64,000 bases of DNA from CAKZLS01 sp963701445 (GCA_963701445.1 CAVPAM010000025.1:1-64000), one strand, 5' to 3'. Counted from the first letter of the stretch, positions 26,133 to 35,814 are shown. The notes: generated from the sequence alone by a model not told the origin. Numbers and translations: made by a program.

Positions 26133-26207
26133 TCCGGAGTAGCTCAGTGGTAGAGCAAGCGGCTGTTAACCGCTGGGTCGGGGGTTCGAATCCCTCCTCC
26201 GGAGCCA
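26133..26207 (+). tRNA. tRNA-Asn (GTT)
   Basis: A 75-base cloverleaf. The acceptor TCCGGAG pairs with CTCCGGA, the anticodon loop CTGTTAA gives GTT, and the T arm is GGGGGTTCGAATCCCTC. The discriminator is G and CCA is encoded. It lies seven bases after tRNA-Cys, so the pair is one transcription unit. Confidence 0.95.
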
Positions 26208-26214
26208 TTCGAAA

Positions 26215-26240
26215 GGGCCGCGTCCGCGATGGCGCGGCCC
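26215..26240 (+). terminator. hairpin after the tRNA pair, probable terminator
   Basis: The eight-pair stem GGGCCGCG/CGCGGCCC (26215-26240) starts eight bases after tRNA-Asn. The following ATTCGATTT is only a weak T tract. Confidence 0.45.
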
Positions 26241-26409
26241 ATTCGATTTCGGCGGTTGGAACAGGGGAATACGTTTGGGTTGCCAGGAGATGACACCGGA
26301 GTGATCGCGGCTTGCCAAGGTCCGTTCGAGGGATCAAGGATCCGCCCCATCCGGTAGAAGACGCGCGAACCAACCCGGCGTCGGCAAGAAAAGCACGCAA
26401 GGATCGTTC

Positions 26410-27138
26410 ATGTCGCTAGGCTTGCGAGAAGACAAAAGGCGTCGAAAACGCCAGTTCCGCACGACGTTGTTCAAATGGATCGTGGCCCTGTGCCTCATCG
26501 TCGCGGCCGGCACGTATGCGTATATGTCCGGGAAGGAACTTTCGCGGGGAGAGGTCAATATCCTGGAGGGGAAGATTACGTCGCTGGAAACGAGCGTGGC
26601 CGATCTGGAGCAAAAGAACGGCGCGCTGCGCGCCGAGATCTCCGAGGAAAGGTCCCGCGCCGAGGAATGGCGGCAGAAGTACACCCGCGAGGTGCCGTCC
26701 GGGGACCTGAAGGATCTGTTCGACCTCACCCAGCAGAGAATCGAATCGGGGGTCGGCGTCGACCGTCTGAAGTTTGTGATCGGCGCGGCGGAAAACCGCC
26801 AGAGCTGCGATCAACAGCCGGTGACGAAACGGTTTGTGGTGCAGACCCCCCTCGCCTCCGGCGCCAACGGCTTCGTCGCCTTTGCGTCCGGCGCCATCAC
26901 CCTCACCGCCGTCGGCGTTCCAGCCCGCGACTCCCAGGGAAACCCCGAGGCATGGTTCGATCCGGCCGAGCCCGTGGAGGTTCGAATCGTTCCCATCGGC
27001 GGCACGGCCTCGGAGTTCTCGGGACAGCTCCCGCTCAGTCCGTCGATCGTCGTGGGTGACAGCGAATACCACTTCAGCATCGTCACGGGAGCCAGGGGAT
27101 TCGTTCAAGTCACCGGCACGCGGTGCGACTATCCCTGA
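26410..27138 (+). CDS. membrane-anchored coiled-coil protein, 242 aa, unknown function
   Basis: Starts at ATG 26410 with AAGGA upstream. A basic N-terminus (LREDKRRRKRQFR) precedes one membrane helix (residues 20-40). A coiled coil (about 48-90, ILEGKITSLETSVADLEQKN) and a beta-rich C-terminal domain of about 130 residues, presumably periplasmic, follow. Two cysteines (SCDQQP and the final TRCDYP) could pair. The topology resembles small trans-envelope adaptors, but no family is recognised. It stands alone after the tRNAs and converges with the next gene. Confidence 0.7.
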   Translation: MSLGLREDKRRRKRQFRTTLFKWIVALCLIVAAGTYAYMSGKELSRGEVNILEGKITSLETSVADLEQKNGALRAEISEERSRAEEWRQKYTREVPSGDLKDLFDLTQQRIESGVGVDRLKFVIGAAENRQSCDQQPVTKRFVVQTPLASGANGFVAFASGAITLTAVGVPARDSQGNPEAWFDPAEPVEVRIVPIGGTASEFSGQLPLSPSIVVGDSEYHFSIVTGARGFVQVTGTRCDYP

Positions 27139-27175
27139 CATCGAAGGTCAGGCCGCTTGATCCGTTGGCGGTCGG

Positions 27176-27406
27176 TCAGCGCTTCCGGTACGGATTTTCG
27201 AGCAACTCGATGATCGAAAGAAACACGTCGCGGATCTGCGCTTCGTCGCACTCCATAAGCAGGGCGTCCTCGAACGCGTCCTGACAAAGCTGGCGCAACT
27301 CGTCCAGGTTCTCGTTGAGGACTTTCAGTTTCTCCTCGCAGGAGACAGGTCTGCCGTCTTCCGTCCGCCAGGTCACGGCCCCCTCGAGATTTATCCGCCG
27401 CTTCAT
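27176..27406 (-). CDS. small acidic hypothetical protein, 76 aa
   Basis: ATG 27406 is chosen over an upstream TTG at 27415. The product has an N-terminal beta-like stretch (RRINLEGAVTWRTEDGRPVS) followed by a long acidic helix (EEKLKVLNENLDELRQLCQDAFEDALLM) and a C-terminal helix ending NPYRKR. Composition and codon pattern look genuine. It is 58 bases downstream of the Nudix gene on the same strand, a likely operon. The function is not recognised. Confidence 0.65.
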   Translation of the reverse strand: MKRRINLEGAVTWRTEDGRPVSCEEKLKVLNENLDELRQLCQDAFEDALLMECDEAQIRDVFLSIIELLENPYRKR

Positions 27407-27464
27407 CGGTTCCAATAAGCCACGTCCAAAAGCTGTCCGAGATCACGCCATTTCATTAATTTCG

Positions 27465-27930
27465 TTACGATAGTCGGGTGCCCGGCTTGCCGCAATCGCC
27501 TAGTCCGCGAGCGCGCGGCTGGAAGGACTGGATGATTTTCTTCAAATCCTTCTCCCTGACCCGGGCGGCGGCGACGGTGAAGGTCACCCATTCGCGACGC
27601 CGCAAGTGCCGTTCCGGCCAGTCGGGCAATTGGGCGGTGACCTTCATGGGATAGACCTTGACCGCGCAATAGGCGCCCTGCTTGTGATTGGCCTTGTGAT
27701 ACCCGTATATGCCGATACATGTCCGGGAGATCCGCCCCAGGATCCCGGCCTCCTCGAACGCCTCGTAAGCGGCCGAACTCGTGGGCTTTCAACCCCGACT
27801 TGACCCCCCCTTTCGGAACCACCCAGCGACGGGTCCCTTTCGAGGTGACCAGCATCATCTGAGGACCGGCCTTGGTCCAGCGGTAACCCAGCACCGCCGA
27901 CTGGGCAATTTTGATCCGGCTCGATATCAT
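27465..27930 (-). CDS. NUDIX hydrolase (frameshifted)
   Basis: Starts at ATG 27930: AVLGYRWTKAGPQMMLVTSKGTRRWVVPKGGVKSGL, the opening strands of a Nudix fold. The Nudix box starts GGVKSGLKAHE, and one extra base near 27783 shifts the frame. Read through in the next frame, it continues SAAYEAFEEAGI, completing the G-x5-E-x7-xE-xx-EEAG pattern, with Ala-Tyr replacing the usual Arg-Glu at one point. The protein continues to PERHLRRREWVTFTV and ends at 27465. The repaired product is about 154 residues. It resembles diphosphoinositol/DIPP-type Nudix enzymes (KG..RRWVVPKGG), but the substrate is unproven. Confidence 0.75.
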
Positions 27931-28129
27931 TTCGGGGGGTGCGCTTCTCGACGTTCAGGAAACATGTTTGAACCGCGCTCCCAAGGACAGCCTTGGAGAA
28001 GGACCGAGAAATACGCGACAGTTAGGTTGCGTTCCGGGAATACGCGTATCCGTTGCTTTTTGGATGCAACTCGGTGTAACCACGTCTATCGTACAAACAT
28101 GACGTTTCCTGACATCGAGGGCCACGACG

Positions 28130-28429
28130 ATGAACGACGATTTCAAGAAAATGAGCCAGGACATCCAGAATAGAATAAGCGAAATGGCGTATCTCATGTG
28201 GGAAACCGCCGGACGCCAGCAGGGCATGGCCATGGAATACTGGTTGGCGGCCGAAAAGGAGGTCATGACGACCGCCCAGAAAGCAGCGGAAAGGATGATG
28301 CCGCAGGAGAAAAAGGCGCCGACCAAGACCGCCAAACCGAAAGCGGAGACGGCAAAGCCGGCGGCGAAACCCGCGGCGCCCAAGCCAACCGCTTCCAAGA
28401 CCGCCGCGCCCCGTAAAACCTCCTCGTAG
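28130..28429 (+). CDS. DUF2934 domain-containing protein
   Basis: 99 residues. Residues about 12-45 (RISEMAYLMWETAGRQQG, then AMEYWLAAEKEV) match the short DUF2934 pattern of a Trp-containing helical motif ending in W-x-x-AE. The C-terminal half is a Lys/Pro/Ala-rich disordered tail (KTAKPKAETAKPAAKPAAPKP), like those of histone-H1-like or other nucleic-acid-associated proteins. The biochemical role of DUF2934 is unknown. The gene is single. Confidence 0.8.
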   Translation: MNDDFKKMSQDIQNRISEMAYLMWETAGRQQGMAMEYWLAAEKEVMTTAQKAAERMMPQEKKAPTKTAKPKAETAKPAAKPAAPKPTASKTAAPRKTSS

Positions 28430-28567
28430 CCTTGTATCGACGGGTCGCTCGACCCATCGCCGGAGTTTCCTCGGAGATACGTGGCGGCACACATACCGGG
28501 TTGCCATCGGCAAGCCCGGCCCATCCTGACATGCCCTCTCCGGACCTCCGGAAAGGTCGTTTGTCCT

Positions 28568-28786
28568 TCACCCCGTTACCCGCGCCTTTTTGGGCTTCAC
28601 GATCCGGAACCCGGCGTTTCGACGCCCCTCGATCCGATGAAGGATCTCCAGCCGCCGCCCATCGGTGGCGCCGCCCCATTCACCGATCTCCTGCCCCGTA
28701 CGCAGACATCCAAGACAGAACCCCGTGTCCGCCGCCAGTTTGCAAACGCCGGTGCATGGAGATGGGGTCGAGGGCTGATCAGACAT
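28568..28786 (-). CDS. DUF1289 domain-containing protein
   Basis: 72 residues from ATG 28786 (ATG 28792 is an alternative). The DUF1289 signature is present: PCTGVCKLAADTGFCLGCLRTGQEIGEW, a four-cysteine cluster likely to bind a metal such as zinc or an iron-sulfur cluster. A C-terminal basic tail (RIVKPKKARV) may bind nucleic acid. The family is very common in Proteobacteria but functionally uncharacterised. Confidence 0.88.
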   Translation of the reverse strand: MSDQPSTPSPCTGVCKLAADTGFCLGCLRTGQEIGEWGGATDGRRLEILHRIEGRRNAGFRIVKPKKARVTG

Positions 28787-28974
28787 CGTCATTACCAAAA
28801 TCGTAACCAGAGCCGTGGATAATGCCGGCGGATTACGACTTAGGCCACCGGGGTTGACTGGCGCCAACCATGGCGCGCCCCTGAAGAAGTAACGCGAAAC
28901 ACGCGGAAAGCCAATGGATGATCGACCGATGGCATCCACCGCGCTCCACCGTCAAGGGAAACAAAGTCCGCGTC

Positions 28975-29316
28975 ATGACCCAGCCTATGGATCCGCGACC
29001 ATCTCCCCGGGACAAGAACGAGACCGGCGAGCCGGCACGTCCGGTCGTCCGGACGCCTCATGACCTCGCATCCATAACGCGCGGCACCCACGCAGCCATG
29101 CCGGAAGCCGCGCACGGCGGTGATATCCAGATCCTCGAGTTACGCGGAACCATCATTCGTCTGCGCGAGCAACTGGACCGGATCAATGCGGACTGCGAGC
29201 AACGGATCCGGGAAATCGAGAGCACGCACCGGGCCCAACGCGCGCACCTCGAGGATACGATCCGTCATCTGCGCGACCGTCTGCAAACGCTGACCGATAC
29301 CGTGAACGGCGGCTAG
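28975..29316 (+). CDS. coiled-coil protein, 113 aa, upstream of the cyclase gene
   Basis: ATG 28975 is preferred; the frame is open back to 28918. The first 55 residues are Pro/Arg-rich and probably disordered. Residues about 60-110 form a coiled coil (ILELRGTIIRLREQLDRINADCEQRI). It ends five bases before the cyclase gene and is surely cotranscribed and possibly translationally coupled with it. A regulator or scaffold of the cyclase is a reasonable inference, but no family match is known to me. Confidence 0.65.
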   Translation: MTQPMDPRPSPRDKNETGEPARPVVRTPHDLASITRGTHAAMPEAAHGGDIQILELRGTIIRLREQLDRINADCEQRIREIESTHRAQRAHLEDTIRHLRDRLQTLTDTVNGG

Positions 29317-29321
29317 AAATC

Positions 29322-31622
29322 ATGGGATACGCGCCCCCACCCATTTCCGAGTCGGACGAACTGGCCGCTATTCTCTCCACCGAGGCCAAGCTTCGGCTTC
29401 ACCGCGCCGAGACCTTGCTCGGCATCACTCAGATTCTGGCCTCGGCCGAGTCCCTCGACGAAGTGCTGGAAGCGTTGGTGGACGTCAGCGCGAAGGTCAC
29501 CGGGGCCGAGCGGGGATCGCTGTTTCTGTATGACAGCCAAACCCGCGAATTGTATTCGCGGGTTGCCCAATGCGCCTGCATGCGGGAAATCCGGTTCCTG
29601 AGCACCGACGGCATCGCCGGGCACACGTTCACGTCCGGCGTTGGAACCATCATCGACGATCCCTATTCCGACCCCCGGTTCAATCGCGGGGTCGACGGGC
29701 AGACCGGTTTCCTTACCAAGACCATTCTCTGCGCGCCCATCCGGACCACCACCGGCGAGATCATCGGCGTGATCGAATGCCTCAACAAGCTCAAGGGCCC
29801 GTTTACCGCCGATGACCTGGACTTGCTCGAAGCCCTGGGCACCCAGGCGGCGACGGCGCTGCGGGACAGCCAACTGGTCGACCGGCTGCGCAGGCTGCGC
29901 AAGCAGGAGCTGGAATTTCTCGATATCGTCGCCGACATCACGTCCGAAATTAACCTGACGCCGCTATTGCGAAAGGTCATCCGCGAGGTCACGGGCTTGC
30001 TCAACGCCGAGCGTTCGACGCTGTTCCTGCACGACGACAAGTCCGGGGAGCTATGGTCGAAAGTCGGCGAAGGGCTTGGCGCCGGTGAGCTCCGCATGAA
30101 GGACGACGCCGGAATCGCCGGGCACGTTTTCACCACCGGAGAGGTCGTCAATATCGCGCATGCCTACGCCGACCTGCGGTTCAATCCGGCGTTCGACAGG
30201 CAGACCGGTTACTTCACCCGCTCTATCCTGTGCGTTCCCATCGTCAACAAGCACGGAAGAACCATCGGCGTCACCCAGGTGCTCAACAAGACGAGCGGCC
30301 CCTTCACGCCGGAGGACGAATCGCGGCTCAAGGCTTTCTGCGCGCAAGTGTCCATCGCCCTGGAAAACGCCACGCTCTTCGAAGACATCCAGAACATGAG
30401 GAACTACAACGAGTGCATGCTGCAATCCATGTCGAACGGGGTCATCACCCTCGACGAGGACCTCCGGATCGTGACATGCAACAGCGCGGGCTTGCGCATC
30501 ATACAGCGCCGTGTCACCGACGTCGTTAAACAGCCGGCCGCGTCGGTTTTTTCCGAACCGAACGCCTGGGTTCTCGAGCGGATCGAGCGGGTCGCCGAGT
30601 CCCGAGCCACCGATATCGCAATGGGCGCCGAGCTCGTCTTCAAGGGAAGGATCTTTTCGGTCAACGCGACTGTTCTCCCTCTCGTCAACGCCGAGAAGGT
30701 CAAGATCGGAACGATGATCGTCATAGAGGACATCAGCTCGGAAAAGCGCGTCAAATCCACGATGTCTCGATACATGGACCCAAGCCTCGCCGATGAACTC
30801 CTGACCCACGGCGACGAGATTCTCGGCGGCAAGAGCACGCTGGCGACCATTCTGTTTACGGATATCCGGGATTTCACGGCGTTGGCCGAGGAACTTGGTC
30901 CCCAGGGCACCGTCGCACTGCTCAACGAGTACTTTACCGTCATGGTGGAGTGCCTGCAGCGCCACGGCGGCATCCTCGACAAGTTCATCGGCGACGCCAT
31001 GATGGCCGCCTTCGGCATTCCGTTCGCGAGGGACGACGACGAGGATCGCGCCGTCCGCACCGCCGTTTCCATGATCCGCGCGCTGGCCGCGTGGAACCGG
31101 CAACGGTCGGAAAACGGACTGGCGGCCGTCGACATGGGCATCGGCATTAACACCGATATTGTCGTATCGGGAAATATCGGTTCGACGAAGCGGATGGATT
31201 ACACCATGATCGGCGACGGCGTGAACCTGGCCGCTCGCCTGGAGGGAGCCTGCAAGCACTATCACACCCGTATTCTTATCAGCGAGAACACCTTGACGCG
31301 GCTCAAGGGGGTCTACCGGATCCGCGACGTGGACCGCGTGTTGGTCCGCGGCAAAACCGAGCCCGTCGGGCTTTACGAAGTTCTCGACTACCACACGGAA
31401 GCCACCTTCCCCGACATCGCGCGCGCGCTTCGCCTCTACCATGACGGTCTCGAGTTCTACCGGAGCAAGCGGTTCGAAATCGCCCTCCGGTCCTTTGCGA
31501 AGGTTCTCGAGATCAATCCGCGTGATGGTCTGTCCCGCCTCTACGTCGATCGCTGCCAAGCGTTCCTGGAAGCGCCGCCGGACGGAAACTGGAACGGGAT
31601 CTGGGTCCTCAAGGGGAAATAG
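29322..31622 (+). CDS. class III adenylate/guanylate cyclase with GAF-GAF-PAS sensors
   Basis: 766 residues. Two GAF domains (about 40-190 and 205-355) each show GIAGHxFTxG and a conserved DPRFN or DLRFN segment with Q-TG-F/YxT. A PAS-like domain follows (about 360-475, MLQSMSNGVITLDEDLRIV). The catalytic domain (about 505-690) has both metal aspartates in ILFTDIRDFTALAEELG and KFIGDAMMAAFG, and the transition-state Asn/Arg in GDGVNLAARLEG. The tail (about 700-755) looks like a TPR pair. It is soluble, with no membrane segment. It probably makes cAMP in response to ligand binding by the GAFs; guanylate cyclase activity is not excluded. Confidence 0.92.
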   Translation: MGYAPPPISESDELAAILSTEAKLRLHRAETLLGITQILASAESLDEVLEALVDVSAKVTGAERGSLFLYDSQTRELYSRVAQCACMREIRFLSTDGIAGHTFTSGVGTIIDDPYSDPRFNRGVDGQTGFLTKTILCAPIRTTTGEIIGVIECLNKLKGPFTADDLDLLEALGTQAATALRDSQLVDRLRRLRKQELEFLDIVADITSEINLTPLLRKVIREVTGLLNAERSTLFLHDDKSGELWSKVGEGLGAGELRMKDDAGIAGHVFTTGEVVNIAHAYADLRFNPAFDRQTGYFTRSILCVPIVNKHGRTIGVTQVLNKTSGPFTPEDESRLKAFCAQVSIALENATLFEDIQNMRNYNECMLQSMSNGVITLDEDLRIVTCNSAGLRIIQRRVTDVVKQPAASVFSEPNAWVLERIERVAESRATDIAMGAELVFKGRIFSVNATVLPLVNAEKVKIGTMIVIEDISSEKRVKSTMSRYMDPSLADELLTHGDEILGGKSTLATILFTDIRDFTALAEELGPQGTVALLNEYFTVMVECLQRHGGILDKFIGDAMMAAFGIPFARDDDEDRAVRTAVSMIRALAAWNRQRSENGLAAVDMGIGINTDIVVSGNIGSTKRMDYTMIGDGVNLAARLEGACKHYHTRILISENTLTRLKGVYRIRDVDRVLVRGKTEPVGLYEVLDYHTEATFPDIARALRLYHDGLEFYRSKRFEIALRSFAKVLEINPRDGLSRLYVDRCQAFLEAPPDGNWNGIWVLKGK

Positions 31623-31773
31623 CGGTTCCCGGATCACGATGCTGCACTGCGGCATTAGAGGTTGCCGGTCTATCCCGCCCATGTCATACAAAAAAGCATG
31701 GCGCGGCTATGGGGAACGCTCCCATCTCAGAAGAGATCCCGCCAGCTCCCCAGTCACAAGGCCATCCTCGATC

Positions 31774-34449
31774 ATGCCGATCCAGCACCTCAAGAAACTG
31801 TTTCACCCAGAATCGGTCGCGGTTATCGGCGCCAGCAACCGCGTCGGTGTCCCGGGCAGCGTGGTCATGCACAACCTGCTTCAGGCGGGCTTCGAAGGCC
31901 CGATCATGCCCGTCAGCGCCGCGGAAAAGGCCATCGGCGGTGTTCTCGCCTACCCCGACATCGCCACCCTGCCGGTAACGCCCGACCTGGCCATCATTTG
32001 CGAACACCAGGATGCCGTGCCGGCCGCCATCGACAGCCTGGCGAGAAAGGGGACCCGCGCGGTCATCGTCATGAGCGAATCGACGGTACCCGCCACCTCC
32101 CTCCGCCTGAGCCGATCCCATGATGCCGCCCTTGCCGCGGCGAGGGCGCATGGGGTCCGGATGGTCGGCCCCAACGGCCTCGGCGTCATCGTCCCGAGCG
32201 CCGGGCTCAACGCCAGTATCGCCCACACCTCGGCGCGCGCCGGCGGGCTCGCCTTCGTCTCGCAATCATCGGCCATTTCAGCCACGGTACTCGACTGGGC
32301 TCACGACCGTGGCATCGGCTTTTCCCATTTCATTTCGCTTGGCGATACGGTGGACACGGACTTCGGCGACATCCTCGACTACCTGGGCAGCGAACCGCAG
32401 ACGCGGTCCATCCTGCTCTACGTCGAAACCATCCGCGATGGCGCCACGTTCATGTCGGCGGGTCGCGGGGCAAGCCGAAACAAGCCCATCCTCGTGATCA
32501 AGGCCGGACGAGCGGAAGAGGGACAGCGGCTCACGACGGCGCGCACCGGTATTCGTATGGGCGGCGACAATGTCTTCGACGCCGCCATCCGGCGCGCCGG
32601 CATGCTGCGGGTGTACAGTTTCAGCGAACTGTTCGCGGCGGTGGAAACCCTCGGCCGGACCCGCCCTCTCAAGGGCGAGCAACTGGCAATCGTCACTAAC
32701 AGTTGCGGCGTCGCGGTCATGGCGATCGACACGCTGGTTCTGAACGAAGGCCGCCTCGCCGATCTGTCGCCGGAAACGGTCGGCAAACTGGGTCCCATGG
32801 TGGCTACCGGCTGGCCACAGGCCAACCCCGTCACTCTGCGCGGCAACGCGCCTGCGGACCACTACGCCAAAGCGGTCGAGACTCTGCTGGAGCCGAGAGA
32901 GGTGGACGCCGTGATGGTTCTGCATGCGCCAACCGCCATGGCCTCCAGCACCCGCGCGGCGGAAGCGGTCGCGAAAGCGGCCGCGCATGGCCGTGGCAAC
33001 GTTCTCACGTGCTGGATGGGCGGCGAGCAGATCACCGGACGCCGGGTATTCGCGGACGCGGGGATCCCCACCTACGATACCCCCACGCAGGCGGTGAACG
33101 CCTTCATGCACATGGTTCGATACCGGCGCAATCAGGAAATGCTGATGCAGACGCCGCCGTCGAAACCCGCGGAGTTCAGCCCCGCCACCGAAGCGGCGCG
33201 TGCGATTGTCGAAGACGCCCTGGCCGCGGGACGGTGGACCTTCGGCGGCCACGAGGTGATGGCCATCCTGCGCGCCTACGCCATTCCGACGGCCGAGTCG
33301 CGCGTCGCGGAAACACCCGATGACGCAGTGGCCGTGGCCCGTGACCTGGGTTTTCCGGTGGCCCTGAAGATTCTGTCTCCGCAGATCACGCACAAGGGCG
33401 AGGTCGGTGGAGTCGACCTGTTTCTCGAAACACCCGATGCCGTCAAGACGGCCGCCGAGACCATGCTGGCCATCATCGCGGAAAAAAAACCGGACGCCAC
33501 GATCGAGGGTTTCACGGTCGAGACCATGGTTCTTCGCCCGGGCGCGCGGGAGGTCAGCATCGGCATCTCCGAAGACCCAGTGTTCGGACCCGTCCTCACA
33601 TTCGGACAAGGAGGTCCGGAGGGCGAAATCCTTGGCGACCGCGCGGTCGCACTGCCGCCGCTCAACATGAACCTTGCCTACGAACTGATATCCCGGACCC
33701 GCGTCTCCCGTCTTCTTCAAGCATACGGCGACCGCCCGAGCGCCAACATGAGCGCGCTCTGCCTGACCCTGGTTCAGGTCTCGCAGATGATCGTCGACAT
33801 CCCCGAACTGGTTGAACTGAATATCGATCCCCTCTTCGTGGACGAAAACGGGGTCCTGGCCATCGATGCGCGCATGCGAATCGCGCCCGCCGCCGAGATG
33901 CCGCGGCCGCGGATGGCCATTCGCCCGTACCCGAAGGACCTGGAGGAAGAGTTCGAGCTGGTCTCGGGCCGGAAGGTGTTGCTGCGTCCGATCCGTCCGG
34001 AAGACGAACCGAAACACTACGAGTTCCTCTCCAAGATCACGTCGGAGGATATTCGATTCCGCTTTTTCGGGCTCGTGAGCAAGCTGCCGCATTCGGAAAT
34101 GGCACGGCTGACCCAGATCGACTACGACCGCGAAATGGCATTCATCGCCACGGCGCCGGCCCCGGACGGAAGCGGCCTGGAAACCCTTGGGGTGGTCCGT
34201 ACCATTACCGACCTGCACAATGACAAGGCGGAATACGCGATCCTGGTGCGCTCCGACCTCAAGGGACAGAGGCTCGGCTGGAAACTGCTGGACAAGATGG
34301 TCCGCTATTGCCGCTCGCGGGGGACCAAGCACATTGTCGGTCAAGTGTTGCGGGACAACAGACGCATGCTCGACTTGGTCTACAGCATGGGCTTCACCGG
34401 CCACAAACTCCCCGACGAGGACGTCGTCGAGGTGACGTTGGTGCTGTAA
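31774..34449 (+). CDS. bifunctional acyl-CoA synthetase (NDP-forming)-like/GNAT protein acetyltransferase (Pat type)
   Basis: 891 residues from ATG 31774. Order: CoA-binding domain (about 1-130, FHPESVAVIGASNRVG), succinyl-CoA ligase-like domains (to about 450), an ATP-grasp segment (about 480-700, GFPVALKILSPQITHKGEVGGV) and a C-terminal GNAT domain (about 730-891, AEYAILVRSDLKGQRLGWKLL). This is the layout of Salmonella Pat and E. coli PatZ/YfiQ, which acetylate lysines of acetyl-CoA synthetase and other enzymes. The conserved active His of the synthetase half (HDRGIGFSHFISLGD region) should be checked. It lies 151 bases downstream of the cyclase on the same strand. Confidence 0.88.
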   Translation: MPIQHLKKLFHPESVAVIGASNRVGVPGSVVMHNLLQAGFEGPIMPVSAAEKAIGGVLAYPDIATLPVTPDLAIICEHQDAVPAAIDSLARKGTRAVIVMSESTVPATSLRLSRSHDAALAAARAHGVRMVGPNGLGVIVPSAGLNASIAHTSARAGGLAFVSQSSAISATVLDWAHDRGIGFSHFISLGDTVDTDFGDILDYLGSEPQTRSILLYVETIRDGATFMSAGRGASRNKPILVIKAGRAEEGQRLTTARTGIRMGGDNVFDAAIRRAGMLRVYSFSELFAAVETLGRTRPLKGEQLAIVTNSCGVAVMAIDTLVLNEGRLADLSPETVGKLGPMVATGWPQANPVTLRGNAPADHYAKAVETLLEPREVDAVMVLHAPTAMASSTRAAEAVAKAAAHGRGNVLTCWMGGEQITGRRVFADAGIPTYDTPTQAVNAFMHMVRYRRNQEMLMQTPPSKPAEFSPATEAARAIVEDALAAGRWTFGGHEVMAILRAYAIPTAESRVAETPDDAVAVARDLGFPVALKILSPQITHKGEVGGVDLFLETPDAVKTAAETMLAIIAEKKPDATIEGFTVETMVLRPGAREVSIGISEDPVFGPVLTFGQGGPEGEILGDRAVALPPLNMNLAYELISRTRVSRLLQAYGDRPSANMSALCLTLVQVSQMIVDIPELVELNIDPLFVDENGVLAIDARMRIAPAAEMPRPRMAIRPYPKDLEEEFELVSGRKVLLRPIRPEDEPKHYEFLSKITSEDIRFRFFGLVSKLPHSEMARLTQIDYDREMAFIATAPAPDGSGLETLGVVRTITDLHNDKAEYAILVRSDLKGQRLGWKLLDKMVRYCRSRGTKHIVGQVLRDNRRMLDLVYSMGFTGHKLPDEDVVEVTLVL

Positions 34450-34512
34450 CGCTTGGCCGGAACGCCGGATCGGGCGGATTCGGCGGATCGAGGGAATTCG
34501 TTCTCGAACGCT

Positions 34513-35721
34513 CTACTGAATGACGCCCCGGGTGTCGATCAGCACTTTCTCCTTGAGATCGCAGGCTTTCAAGGCACGGAACTGTTTGTGGTCGACCAGC
34601 ACAAGAACAATGTCGGCCCGGTCGATGGCTTCGTGCATGCCCATCAACGGGAATTCCGAATGCTTAACAATGTTTGGTTCACAGATCACGAGTTCCGCCG
34701 CAGCCGACTCCCGAAGCGCGCGGACGATCTGAAGCGCCGGCAATTCCCGCAGGTCGTCCACGTCGGCCTTGAACGCCAGCCCAAGGCAGGCAATCACCGG
34801 GTTTCGGAATTTCGCCGCCCGCTCCTTGACCTTGTCGATGATCCAACCGGGCTTTCGGTCGTTGACCTCCCGCGCGGTGCGGATCAAGCGCGCGTCGTCG
34901 GGATAGCCATGGACGATGAACCACGGATCGATGGCGATGCAATGCCCCCCCACTCCCGGTCCGGGCTGGAGGATGTTGACACGCGGGTGCCGGTTCGCCA
35001 GCCGGATGAGGTCCCAGACATTGATGGACGCGCGCTCCGCGACCATGGAAATTTCGTTGGCGAACGCGATATTGACGTCCCGGTAGGCGTTCTCCACCAG
35101 TTTGGCCAGCTCGGCGGTTGCGGCGGTGGTCTTGAACACCTCTCCGCTCACGAACTCCGAGAGAAATTCTGCGGCCGCCTCGGTGGACGCGTCGTTGACG
35201 CCGCCCACGATCCGGTCGTTGTGAATCAGTTCGGTCAGAATTTTCCCGGGCAGAACCCGCTCCGGACAGTGAGCGACGAAAACATCCTCGCCGACCGCGT
35301 GACCCGCCTCCCGCAGGATGCGGCCAACCAGATCCGACGTGGTGCCCACGGGACTGGTGGACTCCAGCACCACGAGGTTTCCCGGCTTGACGAACGGCGC
35401 GATTCGCCGGGCCGCCGCCTCCACGCACGAAAGATCGGGCGACCGTTCGGCGGTCAAGGGCGTCGGCACCGCGATGATGAACACATCGGCCGCCGCCGGT
35501 TCCAAGGAGGCCGTCAGGTTTCCCGACTGAACCGCCGATTTCACCAGGATATCCAGATCCGGTTCGACGATATGAATTCTGCCCTGGTTGATGGTATCGA
35601 CCACTTCGTCACGGGTGTCGACGCCATGAACTTTGTAACCCTTGGTGCCCAGCAAGGATGCGGTCGGCAATCCGATATACCCGAGCCCGAGCACCGTGAT
35701 CTTTTTCGCAGGTTTGTGCAT
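34513..35721 (-). CDS. wecC: UDP-N-acetyl-D-mannosamine dehydrogenase-type nucleotide-sugar dehydrogenase
   Basis: 402 residues. The N-terminal Rossmann motif is VLGLGYIGLPTASLLG. The catalytic-centre Cys lies in QPGPGVGGHCIAIDPWFI, and the UDP-binding third domain reads ACLGLAFKADVDDLRELPALQIV. The set of motifs fits the WecC/WbpA branch, which oxidises UDP-ManNAc or UDP-GlcNAc to the uronic acid with two NAD. It is the last gene of the minus-strand polysaccharide module and would supply an acidic sugar nucleotide. The exact substrate cannot be fixed from sequence alone. Confidence 0.9.
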   Translation of the reverse strand: MHKPAKKITVLGLGYIGLPTASLLGTKGYKVHGVDTRDEVVDTINQGRIHIVEPDLDILVKSAVQSGNLTASLEPAAADVFIIAVPTPLTAERSPDLSCVEAAARRIAPFVKPGNLVVLESTSPVGTTSDLVGRILREAGHAVGEDVFVAHCPERVLPGKILTELIHNDRIVGGVNDASTEAAAEFLSEFVSGEVFKTTAATAELAKLVENAYRDVNIAFANEISMVAERASINVWDLIRLANRHPRVNILQPGPGVGGHCIAIDPWFIVHGYPDDARLIRTAREVNDRKPGWIIDKVKERAAKFRNPVIACLGLAFKADVDDLRELPALQIVRALRESAAAELVICEPNIVKHSEFPLMGMHEAIDRADIVLVLVDHKQFRALKACDLKEKVLIDTRGVIQ

Positions 35722-35814
35722 GAATTCTACCGCAATGGTTTTCCGGATCGGCGGAGAGTTGAGAAAACAATTGCCGCCTGAACAACACTATCGGCGGAAA
35801 ATTTTAAATTTCCG

